The translations under genes were made by a program, and so were the position numbers. The notes beneath the pieces are model-generated. The model was not told where the DNA came from. It saw only the letters and a program-made list of their open reading frames with translations, and did not search any database. DNA of 9,062 nt from DAIOGN01 sp036745245 (GTDB lineage Bacteria; Zixibacteria; MSB-5A5; JAUVRN01), in contig DAIOGN010000125.1 of the NCBI GenBank assembly GCA_036745245.1, positions 1-9,062 of the forward strand, read 5' to 3'. Within the stretch, counting starts at the first letter, position 1, and every line of letters begins with the position of its first letter. This document shows, one piece after another, positions 1 to 7,521 of the stretch.

Positions 1-1087
1 AGGCCAGCTCGGAGGGGCCCAGCACCACCCCTACCGTGGGAAACAGCAGGTTCTGTACGATCGGGCGCAGGAGAACGTTGGGAGAAAAGTGCCCGGGCTG
101 AAGGCGGATCTGCTCGAGCAGCGCGTCTTTCGTGACCGGCCCTGAGCCGTCCCAGACGAACTGCGGGCCCGAGGTGTGAATGCTCCTGCGCTTGCCCTCC
201 TGGCTGAACAGAAACGTCTGGTCGGCCGCTTTGTGGACCTGAGCATGATACCCCAGCGCCAACAGCGCGTCCGATTGCCTGCGGTAGGCCCGGTACAAGT
301 CGCCGTCGTCCGAGAGCGCCCGGCACAGCACAGGGGCTGCCCCGCGCGCCAGCGCACCCTCCCCCGGAAGCACGAACACGAGGCGCGATTCCGGGAACAT
401 CTCGTACCAGAGTCTGCCCACAGCCGTTACAAATCTTTGCCCGGGTGCATACGCCCGTCGTAACGTTGCCAGCACGGCGGGCTTGAACTCCGAATCGGGA
501 AGCCATGCGGCCAGCGAGGCAACGACGTGCTCAATACCGTCGTCCACTCGAACGCGCCCCACCGGTTCTCCCGCGGGAGCCAGCCGCGGCTCGAATCGCA
601 CCGTCTGAAACTGTCCCCCCACCGGGAGCCCCGCCCACTCGACTTCGGCGAAATCATGATCGTCCGACGAGAGCCAGAACAACGGCAACACCGGCGTTCC
701 CAGGCGCGCCGACAAGTCGTGCGCCCAGCGCTCTACCGTGAGCGCCTTGTAGATCGTGTACAACGGCCCGGTGAACAGGCCGGGTTGCTGGCCTGCAAAC
801 ACCACGAGCGACCCTTGGCGCCGGAATTCTTCGAGCGTGGCCAGGGCGGCCGGCGGGGCACCGGTTTCCCGGGCTTGTTCCAAAAGCGTGGTGTAGAGCC
901 CCTCGCGATCGTGCGACCGTGCGCGCACTTCCCTGACAAGAGAGTGAAGCCCTGCGCTGTCGTCGAACTCTGCCCCGAAAAACGGCCGCAGGGCGGCCGT
1001 CCCGTGCAGGAAGTCCTTGAACAGTCGGGAGGCCCCGCCCAGCCGCTCGAAGGGTACGCTGCGATAGGGTGCGTGGGCGACGTTCAC
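1..1087 (-). CDS. bshC: BshC, bacillithiol biosynthesis cysteine-adding enzyme (partial, C-terminus off window)
   Basis: The frame is open from a GTG at 1087 to the window edge and gives 362 residues. BshC proteins are usually about 530-540 residues, so roughly the last third is missing. Family hallmarks are clear: GQQPGLFTGP at residues 99-108 followed by LYTIYKAL, SSDDHDFAEV at 140-149 (matching the family's EDHDF-type motif), and SPNVLLRPIVQNLLFPT at 335-351. From family knowledge, BshC acts in the cytoplasm and joins cysteine to glucosaminyl-malate in the last step of bacillithiol synthesis. The GTG at 1087 is the only usual start between the upstream stop and the first conserved segment (APYRSVPFERL). 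No good Shine-Dalgarno precedes it. The gene lies 49 bases after the flippase stop and is probably co-transcribed with it. bshA and bshB are not in view. Identification is firm; the exact start is less so. Confidence 0.93.
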   Translation of the reverse strand, partial: MNVAHAPYRSVPFERLGGASRLFKDFLHGTAALRPFFGAEFDDSAGLHSLVREVRARSHDREGLYTTLLEQARETGAPPAALATLEEFRRQGSLVVFAGQQPGLFTGPLYTIYKALTVERWAHDLSARLGTPVLPLFWLSSDDHDFAEVEWAGLPVGGQFQTVRFEPRLAPAGEPVGRVRVDDGIEHVVASLAAWLPDSEFKPAVLATLRRAYAPGQRFVTAVGRLWYEMFPESRLVFVLPGEGALARGAAPVLCRALSDDGDLYRAYRRQSDALLALGYHAQVHKAADQTFLFSQEGKRRSIHTSGPQFVWDGSGPVTKDALLEQIRLQPGHFSPNVLLRPIVQNLLFPTVGVVLGPSELA

Positions 1088-1136
1088 GGAGGGAATGTTG
1101 CGATGTGTCGCACGACAGGGCCAGCGGGAACTTCCG

Positions 1137-2138
1137 CTATGAATTCTGTTCGGTGATCTCTTTATCGGGGCGCACGCCGCTCAGGGTTCGCGCATAGCGG
1201 ACGTAGTGGTACAGGCCCACGCAGGCGATGGGCACATAGGTGGTGGCCTGCAGCACGATCCCATAGCTTACGGCATCGGTCTTGTCCACGCCGAACAGTG
1301 AGAGCCCCACCACCGTGGCCACTTGATAGGTTCCCACGTTCCCGGGCGTAATGGGGATCACCAGGAGAAGCGTGTTCATCACCATGAGCACGAGGGCGGC
1401 CCCGGTGGGAAGCACCAGGCCGAAGGCGTACAAGAGCAGGGAGATCACGGCCAGCTGGCCCAGCCAGGAAGCAAACGAAGTCACGAGGGCGAGGATCAGG
1501 TGCCTGATGCTTCGCAGCGACGATACACCCTCCTGAAAATTCGTCCACAGGTGCGACACGCGTGTATGCCAGCGGTCGGAGAGGCGCGTACGCAACCTCT
1601 CCACCTTGCGGCCGAGGCGATCCCGAAGCGCGATCGAGGCCACCAGGAGAGCAAAGATCGCGGTGATCACCACGGCGCCATACGTCTGCCCACGCTGGAG
1701 CCAGTCGGGCAGCACCAGCATCACGGAAGCGCCTGCCAGAAACACCATGAGAGACAGTCCGTCCAGCAGGGTCTCGAGCATCACCGTGGAGGCCCCGCCG
1801 GTTTTCGACACCCCCTCCGATTTGTGCAGAATCAGAACGCGAAGTGCTGTTCCGGTGCCCGCCGGGAACAGGAGATTGCCCAGCTGCCCGAGAGAATAGA
1901 TCGAGAACATTCTCGTGCCGCTCACGGCCTTCATGGGATTCACCAGGATCCGCCAGCGCACGCTGCGGATAAACAGAACCCCCACCACCACGAACATGGC
2001 CCAGATGAGATAACCGTATTTGAGGCGCGCAACGATCTGACCCACCTGTTGCAGGTCGAGATCGTGCACGCACCACACCAGAAGCACCAGGGCCAGAACG
2101 GTCGCCCAGAGGCGCTTGCGTTTGAGTAGAGAGGTCAA
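1137..2138 (-). CDS. Flippase-like multi-spanning membrane protein, LPG-synthase TM / YbhN (UPF0104) family
   Basis: About 333 residues from a TTG start at 2138. Roughly seven to eight hydrophobic segments are visible (about 11-27, 41-58, 78-95, 121-143, 153-170, 213-240, 243-263, 290-314). Family-type motifs are present: RSVRWRILV at 58-66, GNLLFPAGTGTALR at 87-100, LETLLDGLSL at 121-130 and ITPGNVGTYQ at 263-272. Members of this family (PF03706, including the N-terminal half of MprF, YbhN, AglD and HpnL) sit in the inner membrane and are thought to move lipids or lipid-linked compounds. There is no C-terminal aminoacyl-transfer domain, so this is not a full MprF. The frame stays open to an ATG at 2309, but that start would overlap batE by 116 bases with a Trp/Arg-rich, non-family N-terminus. 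TTG at 2138 or 2189 is preferred because it begins just before the first membrane segment. Substrate is unknown. Confidence 0.82.
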   Translation of the reverse strand: MTSLLKRKRLWATVLALVLLVWCVHDLDLQQVGQIVARLKYGYLIWAMFVVVGVLFIRSVRWRILVNPMKAVSGTRMFSIYSLGQLGNLLFPAGTGTALRVLILHKSEGVSKTGGASTVMLETLLDGLSLMVFLAGASVMLVLPDWLQRGQTYGAVVITAIFALLVASIALRDRLGRKVERLRTRLSDRWHTRVSHLWTNFQEGVSSLRSIRHLILALVTSFASWLGQLAVISLLLYAFGLVLPTGAALVLMVMNTLLLVIPITPGNVGTYQVATVVGLSLFGVDKTDAVSYGIVLQATTYVPIACVGLYHYVRYARTLSGVRPDKEITEQNS

Positions 2139-2193
2139 GAAAGCTGTGTCCGCACCGGAAGAAGTTAGCTCCGGGGGACCGGCGGGCAACGGT

Positions 2194-2949
2194 TCAAGAT
2201 TCCACGAGTTTGAGATCGGTCGCCGGGATCCAACCCACGCGGCCGTTCGCCAGCTCGACCAACAGGTAGTCGCCCCGCTGGCCGCGCACCAGGCACTCCA
2301 TGCCGGCATGCCCGGTGAAGGCCACGTCTTCGTCCGGCGCCGGCGCCGAGCGCGCCTGCGTTTCGACGGCGATCACCACCCCCGACTGAGTATTGCGCTC
2401 TGCAAGATAACGAACGGTAAGTGTGGAGGCGGAGACGAGCCAGGCCAGAGCCAGCAGCCGGATCACAGGAAGCGTCCAGGATCGCACGGACGGCAGGAAG
2501 ACGGCGATGGCCACCACGGCCCACAACGACCACCACAGCCAGGTCACAAGGAGCGTCCCTTCGGCCACACTCAACACGCTGCTGGCGGTGCGCCACACCT
2601 GTTTCACAAGTCCTGGAGGCGCGACCTCGATCTTGTCACGACAGGCCAGGCGCGCCACGGTGAGGTTGGCCTCGATGTCGACGTCTCGCGGCGCCAGGTT
2701 GAATGCTGAGCGATAGGCCCAGATGGCCTGGCCCAGCGAACCCGCGCGGAACTGCGCATTGCCGAGGTTGAAGTACACCTGCGGCTGTTTGTACCCTGCG
2801 CGAAGCAGACTGTCGTAGAGTCTGGAGGCCTCCACAAAGCGGCCCGCATCGTAGTGGCCGCTGGCTTCGGTAAAGAGCCGATCCGGCTCTTCTGTGGCAA
2901 GCGCGGGCGCGGCCAGTGCCAGCCAGAGCAAGAGACTCAGGCGGCGCAC
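2194..2949 (-). CDS. batE: BatE-like TPR / two-TM / SH3b protein
   Basis: The product has 251 residues. It starts with a probable signal peptide (1-18, ending APALA). TPR-like helices follow at about 21-105, including the canonical YFNLGNAQFRAG segment at 59-70. Two membrane segments come next at about 131-152 and 160-180, then a bacterial SH3-type domain at about 187-249 with NGRVGWIPATDL near its end. This domain order is that of BatE proteins, which are predicted to sit in the inner membrane with TPR and SH3 parts in the periplasm and to take part in Bat complex assembly. The GTG start lies inside the end of batD (13-base overlap, 2937-2949) and has an AGAGG ribosome site 8 bases upstream, so coupled translation is likely. 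The function of BatE is not established biochemically. Confidence 0.85.
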   Translation of the reverse strand: MRRLSLLLWLALAAPALATEEPDRLFTEASGHYDAGRFVEASRLYDSLLRAGYKQPQVYFNLGNAQFRAGSLGQAIWAYRSAFNLAPRDVDIEANLTVARLACRDKIEVAPPGLVKQVWRTASSVLSVAEGTLLVTWLWWSLWAVVAIAVFLPSVRSWTLPVIRLLALAWLVSASTLTVRYLAERNTQSGVVIAVETQARSAPAPDEDVAFTGHAGMECLVRGQRGDYLLVELANGRVGWIPATDLKLVES

Positions 2950-4694
2950 TTGTCGAGCCTCTGCATGAGATTCAAAACCATCTCCGGCGTGACGGTGCGG
3001 TCAACGCCACCGCCGAAACGCGCGCGGTCGGCCCATTCGAGCACCTGGCGAATCTCCCGAAGCTCGTGATCCTCACACCCCTTCGTGGCCAGCGAGTCCT
3101 GCCACTCGGCATCGAGCAGTTCGCCGGGCGGCAAAGCGAATCTCGCCACCAGATACTGCCGGAACGCCGTGGAGATCTCGCGTGCCGCCGTGAGTCCGTC
3201 AGCCGCCGACATGGCACTCACGCGCCGCCGCGCGGTTTTGATCTCCCGTTCGCGCGCGCCGCGGAGTCGTGCCTGAGGAGTTTCACGCTGCCTGCGCCAG
3301 ATCCAGCCGGCCACCACAAACACCGGCGGCGCCACCTGCAGAACGACAAACAGTGTGCCCGGGGCCTGGGGACCAGGTTCCCACTCGGAGGGCGACGGCT
3401 TGAGGTACCGGATGGTGGATGAAGCCGGGGAGATCGTGGCGGTGGGAGTCGCGACGGCGAAGCCGGCCCGGGGCGGTCCAACCTCCAGAGTCAATTCGCG
3501 TGCGCGCGCCGTTTCGTAGCGCCTTGAGGCCGGGTTGAAGTACGTGAGTTCGGGTGCGGGAATGACGACGCGCCCCTGACGTCTCGCCACGAGAGCGATG
3601 GAGAACACCTTGGTCTCCGCGACGATGTCGTTGCGCACGGTGGACTGAATATTCGTGGTGGGTGGATACGTCTCGATCCCTTCGGGCCAGCGAATCACCG
3701 GGGCATCCACCACATCCTTGCGCCCCTTGCCGCTCACCGTGAGCGTGAGGGTCACCGGATCGCCGAGACTCATCGAGTGCGAGGACAAATCGGAGGCCAG
3801 AGAGCACTCGCCCACCGCACCGGAGAACGACTTTCCCGCCGGCGGCGACGGCAGCGGCCGCACGTGGATCCGGAGGGCCTCCGTGGCCAAATCCTTCGGC
3901 TCCCCTTCCGTGAGCGGGCGCCCGCCCTGTCCGCGAAAAATCGAAAACGGATCACGCCCCAGCAGATTGGAGATCAGATCGGGCACCACGCGCAGGCGAG
4001 CCGGACCGATCGAAAGATCGCCCGGGCGGGTGGGAAACATCGCCGTGAGCACCTCCACTACACGATACGTCTCACCGTCCACGATGCGCGTGAGCTTGCG
4101 CTGGGGCGGGAGATCGACGGAGATGAACCCTGACGTCTGGGGGGGCGTGTAATTGTTGGTCTCGGAGACGGCGGCACTGCGGTAGTAGCGGAACGTGTAC
4201 GTGACCTGCTCGCCGAGGTAGACGGTGTCGCTGGACACTTCGGCTTCGATGAAGAAGGGCTCGGGGGCCCCTCGCCGTGCGGTACGGTTCTGGGCCGTCT
4301 GATTCCTGGGGGCCTCGTAGCGCGCCTCCGTGACCGTGATGTGGATGGGCTGAGTGGAGATCTGCCCGGTGGACGTGTGCAGCGTGATGGGCGGGATCAC
4401 CAGCGCGCCGGCCCTGCGCGGAATGAGCGAATACGTGTAGCTCGTGGAGTTCTCGATGGTTCCGCCCGAGACCACCATGTTCTGCCTTGAGCCGGTGGCC
4501 TGTACGATGAAGTCGGTGAGGGCCGGCATCACGGGCCGGAGGGCCTCCTGCGAACCGGATACGGTGACCGTGAGCGTGACGTGCCCTTTGGTATCGATTC
4601 GGTCGAAGTCGACCTCGGCAGCCAACTCCGGCTCAGCCGCGACCGGCCTGGAGAGAGCCAACACCATGCCCAGAATGAAGAGCGTGCGCCGCAT
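2937..4694 (-). CDS. batD: BatD, oxygen-tolerance family membrane protein
   Basis: The product has 585 residues. It has a signal peptide at 1-20 (MRRTLF start, cleavage near AA/EPE), then a long beta-rich periplasmic region at about 25-410, one membrane segment at about 446-465 followed by WRRQRE, and a cytoplasmic helical tail at about 470-585. The segment STSYTYSLIPRRAGALVIPP (83-102) is typical of the BatD family (PF13584), and DTVYLGEQVTYTFRY (156-170) and SLGDPVTLTLTV (309-320) mark further Ig-like strands. Length and layout match full BatD proteins. The ATG follows the batC stop directly (tagATG) and has an AAGGA ribosome site 7 bases upstream. BatD is thought to be the large periplasmic part of the Bat complex. 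Its role in oxygen tolerance is inherited from Bacteroides work and is not general. Confidence 0.92.
   Translation of the reverse strand: MRRTLFILGMVLALSRPVAAEPELAAEVDFDRIDTKGHVTLTVTVSGSQEALRPVMPALTDFIVQATGSRQNMVVSGGTIENSTSYTYSLIPRRAGALVIPPITLHTSTGQISTQPIHITVTEARYEAPRNQTAQNRTARRGAPEPFFIEAEVSSDTVYLGEQVTYTFRYYRSAAVSETNNYTPPQTSGFISVDLPPQRKLTRIVDGETYRVVEVLTAMFPTRPGDLSIGPARLRVVPDLISNLLGRDPFSIFRGQGGRPLTEGEPKDLATEALRIHVRPLPSPPAGKSFSGAVGECSLASDLSSHSMSLGDPVTLTLTVSGKGRKDVVDAPVIRWPEGIETYPPTTNIQSTVRNDIVAETKVFSIALVARRQGRVVIPAPELTYFNPASRRYETARARELTLEVGPPRAGFAVATPTATISPASSTIRYLKPSPSEWEPGPQAPGTLFVVLQVAPPVFVVAGWIWRRQRETPQARLRGAREREIKTARRRVSAMSAADGLTAAREISTAFRQYLVARFALPPGELLDAEWQDSLATKGCEDHELREIRQVLEWADRARFGGGVDRTVTPEMVLNLMQRLDKCAA
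2958..2962 (-). promoter_or_regulatory. Ribosome binding site deciding the batE GTG start
   Basis: AGAGG on the minus strand lies 8 bases before the GTG at 2949, inside the end of batD. It supports the overlapping GTG start of batE. Confidence 0.65.
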
Positions 4695-5522
4695 CTACCA
4701 GTCCTTCCCACCCGGTGCGGGGAGCGCGTTCGTCTTCTTGGCCTGGCTGCGCAGGCGTGCGTCTTCATCTGCAAGTGCGCGCAGAATTCGTTCCGCCTGT
4801 TCCCGCGAAAGTGTGGAGTCGGCCTGGTCGCCCGGTTTCGGCTTGGGCGGCTGTCCGGTGGAATCCTGCTCGGGCTCCCCCTGCTGATTCTCTTTCTGCT
4901 TCTGGTCTTCCGGCGAGTCCTGCTGCTTCTGCTCCTGATCCTTCTGTTGTTGTTGATCCTGCTTCTGCTCCTGATCCTGCTTCGTGGAATCGTTCTCGCC
5001 GCCCGGCTGGTTCTGCGACGAGTCCTGAGGCTTCTGCAGTTCGCGCAGCGCCAGCTCGAGATTGTGCTTGGCCTCCAGGTCGCGGGGATTGCGCATGAGC
5101 GCTTCCCGGTAGGCGCGGGCGGCCTCCGCGAACTTGCCGTTGGCCATCTGCACGTTGCCGACGTTGTACAGGGCGGCAGCCGCCACCTCGGGCGTGGCCA
5201 GACGCGAGGTGGCACTGAGGTTATTCAGCGCTTCCTCGTACTTCTCGTCCAGAGCTTCCGACAGCCCCAGGTCGTATCGCCAGCGTGCGTCGTCCGGCGC
5301 CGCAATGGTGGCCTGGCGGAAGGCCTCTGCCGCTTCGGTGTAGGAGCTCTCGGCGAACAAAGCCGCCCCTTTGCGAGCCTCCGCTGGAACCTCTGCGCGG
5401 GCCGTCCGGGACGGACCCGCCAGGCTCAACGCCAAAAGCGCGAGGGCGGCCAGAGCCGGGGCGAGCCGGGCCCGGTTCGGGCTTATTCTAAGGGTGGGGG
5501 CAGTCATTACGTCTTCTCTCAT
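4695..5522 (-). CDS. batC: BatC-like TPR protein with Q/K/E/D-rich linker
   Basis: The product has 275 residues from the ATG at 5522, which overlaps the batB stop by 4 bases (ATGA), as at two other junctions here. An ATG at 5507 (MTAPTLR) is an alternative start. A signal or anchor segment lies at about 18-43 (hydrophobic APALAALALLALSLAG, then ARA). TPR units run from about 46 to 162, with ALYNVGNVQMANGKFAEAAR at 117-136 and NPRDLEAKHNLELALREL at 145-162. A low-complexity linker rich in Gln, Lys, Asp and Glu covers 164-235. A C-terminal helix, LSREQAERILRALADEDARL at 238-257, resembles the conserved end of BatC proteins. The family is predicted to be periplasmic or membrane-attached and to scaffold the Bat proteins through TPR contacts. 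The linker holds a 20-base exact repeat. The frame is open upstream to 5600, but that would overlap batB by 82 bases. Confidence 0.85.
   Translation of the reverse strand: MREDVMTAPTLRISPNRARLAPALAALALLALSLAGPSRTARAEVPAEARKGAALFAESSYTEAAEAFRQATIAAPDDARWRYDLGLSEALDEKYEEALNNLSATSRLATPEVAAAALYNVGNVQMANGKFAEAARAYREALMRNPRDLEAKHNLELALRELQKPQDSSQNQPGGENDSTKQDQEQKQDQQQQKDQEQKQQDSPEDQKQKENQQGEPEQDSTGQPPKPKPGDQADSTLSREQAERILRALADEDARLRSQAKKTNALPAPGGKDW
4702..4706 (-). promoter_or_regulatory. Ribosome binding site of batD
   Basis: AAGGA on the minus strand lies 7 bases before the batD ATG at 4694, within the last codons of batC. It fixes the start at the stop/start abutment tagATG. Confidence 0.7.
4923..4978. 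repeat. In-frame 20-base exact direct repeat in the batC linker
   Basis: The plus-strand 20-mer CTGCTTCTGCTCCTGATCCT occurs at 4923-4942 and again at 4959-4978. The period is 36 bases (12 codons), so both copies encode the same DQEQKQ-type peptide. The flanking bases differ. This looks like a small slippage or duplication event in a low-complexity coding segment. Confidence 0.85.
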
Positions 5523-6535
5523 CCTATCGACACCTCGCCTTTTCGTTCCCACACGAAGAAAGCCGCAAACAGCGCCAGGGCCGCCAGACCCAGGGGCCAC
5601 TGGTAGCGGTTCTTGTGCCGAAACAGGGACCGCTCGGCGTAGGCTCCCTTCTGAAGCGCACCGATTTCCACCAGGACCTGCTCTGCAGAGGTGCCGCCGG
5701 GGTTGACCACGAATAGGCGACCGCCGGTTTCGTCGGCCACCTGTTGCAGGAGCGTCACAGCCAGACGCGACTGCACCAGTTCACCCGACCGGTCTTTGTG
5801 GTAGCCGCGCAGGCCCCCCCCTTGATCGTACTCGGGAATCAGCGAACCCTCCGATGATCCGATCCCCACCGCGTACACTTTGATCCCGCGGCCCGCCAGT
5901 TCAGACAGCTGCGCATCCACTTCACCCGCGTGATCCTCGCCGTCGGTGATGAGAATCACGGCCTGATCGCGATCGCCTTCCCCTTCAAGCAGGCGTGCCG
6001 AAAGCAGCAGGGCGTCGCCGATATTGGTTCCCGGCTGAGGGATGTATCCCGGCACCGCCATCTCCAGGAAGAGCAAGGTCGCGTTGTAGTCGGACGTCAG
6101 CGGGCACATGATCGTCGCGGCGCCGGAAAACGCCACCAGCCCCACGCGATCTCCCTTGAGACCTGCCAGAAGCGACTGAATGGCACGCTTCGCTTCTTCG
6201 AGACGTGTCGGTTTGAAGTCTTCGGCCAGCATGCTGCGGGAGATGTCCAGAGCGATCACGAGGTCGGCACCTACGCGCTCAACCTCCAAAAGCTCCGTGC
6301 CGAGGCGTGGCCCTGTGAGGGCCAGCACGGCGAACAGCAGCGCAAGGACCAGGAGGCGCCGGCGCCACCGCCGGGCGCGCTCCCACACCGAACCGGCGAG
6401 CGCCGGCCAATGCGCCTCGTGAATGAACCGCGCCAGGAGGGCGCGGCGGCGGGCCCGCGCAAAGCGAAACATCTGCCACACGAGGGGCAGAAGCAGGAGG
6501 CCCCAGAGCAATTCGGGATGCTCGAATGCGGTCAC
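5519..6535 (-). CDS. batB: BatB, membrane-anchored von Willebrand A domain protein
   Basis: The product has 338 residues. Membrane segments are at about 7-24, 60-75 and 313-329. The first two flank a basic loop, and the VWA domain (about 90-280) lies between the second and third. The MIDAS is intact: D97-x-S99-x-S101 in LDISRSMLAEDF, T170 in QPGTNIGDAL and D198 in ITDGEDHAGE. This is the BatA/BatB plan, with the VWA domain held on the periplasmic face and expected to bind a divalent metal and a partner protein. It is the second of two adjacent VWA genes, hence BatB. The GTG start at 6535 overlaps the batA stop (GTGA) and has a GAGGA ribosome site 7 bases upstream. Batch position and the downstream TPR gene support the call. 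The A/B naming is by order; both genes are paralogues. Confidence 0.92.
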   Translation of the reverse strand: MTAFEHPELLWGLLLLPLVWQMFRFARARRRALLARFIHEAHWPALAGSVWERARRWRRRLLVLALLFAVLALTGPRLGTELLEVERVGADLVIALDISRSMLAEDFKPTRLEEAKRAIQSLLAGLKGDRVGLVAFSGAATIMCPLTSDYNATLLFLEMAVPGYIPQPGTNIGDALLLSARLLEGEGDRDQAVILITDGEDHAGEVDAQLSELAGRGIKVYAVGIGSSEGSLIPEYDQGGGLRGYHKDRSGELVQSRLAVTLLQQVADETGGRLFVVNPGGTSAEQVLVEIGALQKGAYAERSLFRHKNRYQWPLGLAALALFAAFFVWERKGEVSIG

Positions 6536-7521
6536 GGCTGCGTCCTCAACCAGGTGGCGGCCAGGCCAAAGTCCACCACCAGAAGCACGAGCCCCAGTGC
6601 CAGCGGCCAGTGGTAGAGGTCCTCATAGCGAATGGATTGTTCCACCTCCACCGGCGTGGTCTCAAGTTCGGAGATCTCACGGTAGATCGCGGACAGAGCT
6701 TCGGCATCGGTGGCGCGATAGTATCGGCCGCCCGTGATTTTGGCGATCTGCGCGAGCGTGGCTTCGTCGATTTCCGACTCGCGGCTGACGTAGCGGCGAC
6801 CGAAGACGGGATCGTCCACCGGGTACTTCACCATGCCGCGCTGCCCTACACCCACGCAATACACCTTGATCCCCAGCGTATGGGCGAGCTGTGCCGCCGT
6901 GATCGGGTCGATTTCGCCGCGGTTGTTGACGCCGTCGGTGAGGAGAATGACCACTTTCGACTTCGACTGGGACTCGCGCAGACGATTGGCGGAACCCGCC
7001 AGGGCCATGCCGATCGCGGTGCCGTCGGGGATGTCGCCAAATTCGGTCTGTTCCAGAAACTCGAGGAGGATGTCGTAATCGAATGTGAGCGGACACTCCG
7101 TGTAGGCGTCGCGCGCGAAGCACACCAGGCCCAGGCGGTCCTCCTTGCGCCCTTCGATGAATTCGCGCAGTACCTGCTTGGCCACGTACAGGCGGTCGTT
7201 CGGTTGAAAATCGATCGCCTTCATGCTGCCTGAGATGTCGAGTGCCAGCATGATGTCGAGTGCGTTCACGTCGACCTTACGCACCTGCGAACCGGCCTGC
7301 GGGCGTGCCAACGCCACGATCCACAGCGAAAGCACGCACAATTCCAGCACAAACAGAAGGTGCCGCAGCCGCGCGCGCACGCCAGGATGGGGCGATGCAA
7401 AGCGCGACAAGGACGAGATCACAAGCACGGGCCTGCGCCGCTCCCGCCAGAGGTAACCCGCCGTGGCCGCGGCCAGGGCCAGAAGCGCCCAGAGCCACTC
7501 CGGCTGCTCCCACCGCATCAT
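6532..7521 (-). CDS. batA: BatA, membrane-anchored von Willebrand A domain protein
   Basis: The product has 329 residues. Membrane segments lie at about 7-24, 55-72 and 304-323, with a VWA domain at about 85-285. The metal site is complete: D95-x-S97-x-S99 in LDISGSMKAIDF, T168 in IPDGTAIGMAL and D196 in LLTDGVNNRGEID. The loop GQRGMVKYPVDDPVFGRRYV (227-246) before the last helices is typical of BatA proteins. It is expected to sit in the inner membrane and pair with BatB. Its ATG overlaps the stop of the upstream gene by 4 bases (ATGA, 7518-7521). A second ATG follows at once (MM), so the start could be one codon later. The gene is about the same length as batB, and the two are clear paralogues with the same membrane layout. 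Confidence 0.93.
   Translation of the reverse strand: MMRWEQPEWLWALLALAAATAGYLWRERRRPVLVISSLSRFASPHPGVRARLRHLLFVLELCVLSLWIVALARPQAGSQVRKVDVNALDIMLALDISGSMKAIDFQPNDRLYVAKQVLREFIEGRKEDRLGLVCFARDAYTECPLTFDYDILLEFLEQTEFGDIPDGTAIGMALAGSANRLRESQSKSKVVILLTDGVNNRGEIDPITAAQLAHTLGIKVYCVGVGQRGMVKYPVDDPVFGRRYVSRESEIDEATLAQIAKITGGRYYRATDAEALSAIYREISELETTPVEVEQSIRYEDLYHWPLALGLVLLVVDFGLAATWLRTQP
6543..6547 (-). promoter_or_regulatory. Ribosome binding site deciding the batB GTG start
   Basis: GAGGA on the minus strand lies 7 bases before the GTG at 6535, inside the end of batA. It supports the GTG start and the 4-base GTGA overlap. Confidence 0.7.

Noticed and set aside
1106..1138. Inverted repeats after the flippase stop as a rho-independent terminator.
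   Set aside because: The stems are only 5 base pairs and no run of T follows. bshC starts just downstream on the same strand.
527..1156. Plus-strand open frame of about 209 codons opposite bshC.
   Set aside because: It has no recognisable domain and an Arg/Pro/Gly-rich composition typical of antisense reading in GC-rich DNA. It lies fully on top of the conserved BshC frame.
1323..2129. Plus-strand open frame of about 268 codons opposite the flippase gene.
   Set aside because: It is His/Gln/Arg-rich with no family signature, and it is antisense to a clear membrane protein.
2139..2309. Upstream ATG extension of the flippase gene.
   Set aside because: It would overlap batE by 116 bases and gives a Trp/Ser/Arg-rich stretch that is an out-of-frame reading of the BatE SH3 domain.
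4581..5606. Long plus-strand open frame opposite batC, with leucine-rich runs that look like membrane segments.
   Set aside because: The leucine runs are the reverse reading of the Gln/Lys/Glu codons of the BatC linker. The minus-strand frame has family-level similarity and good junctions.
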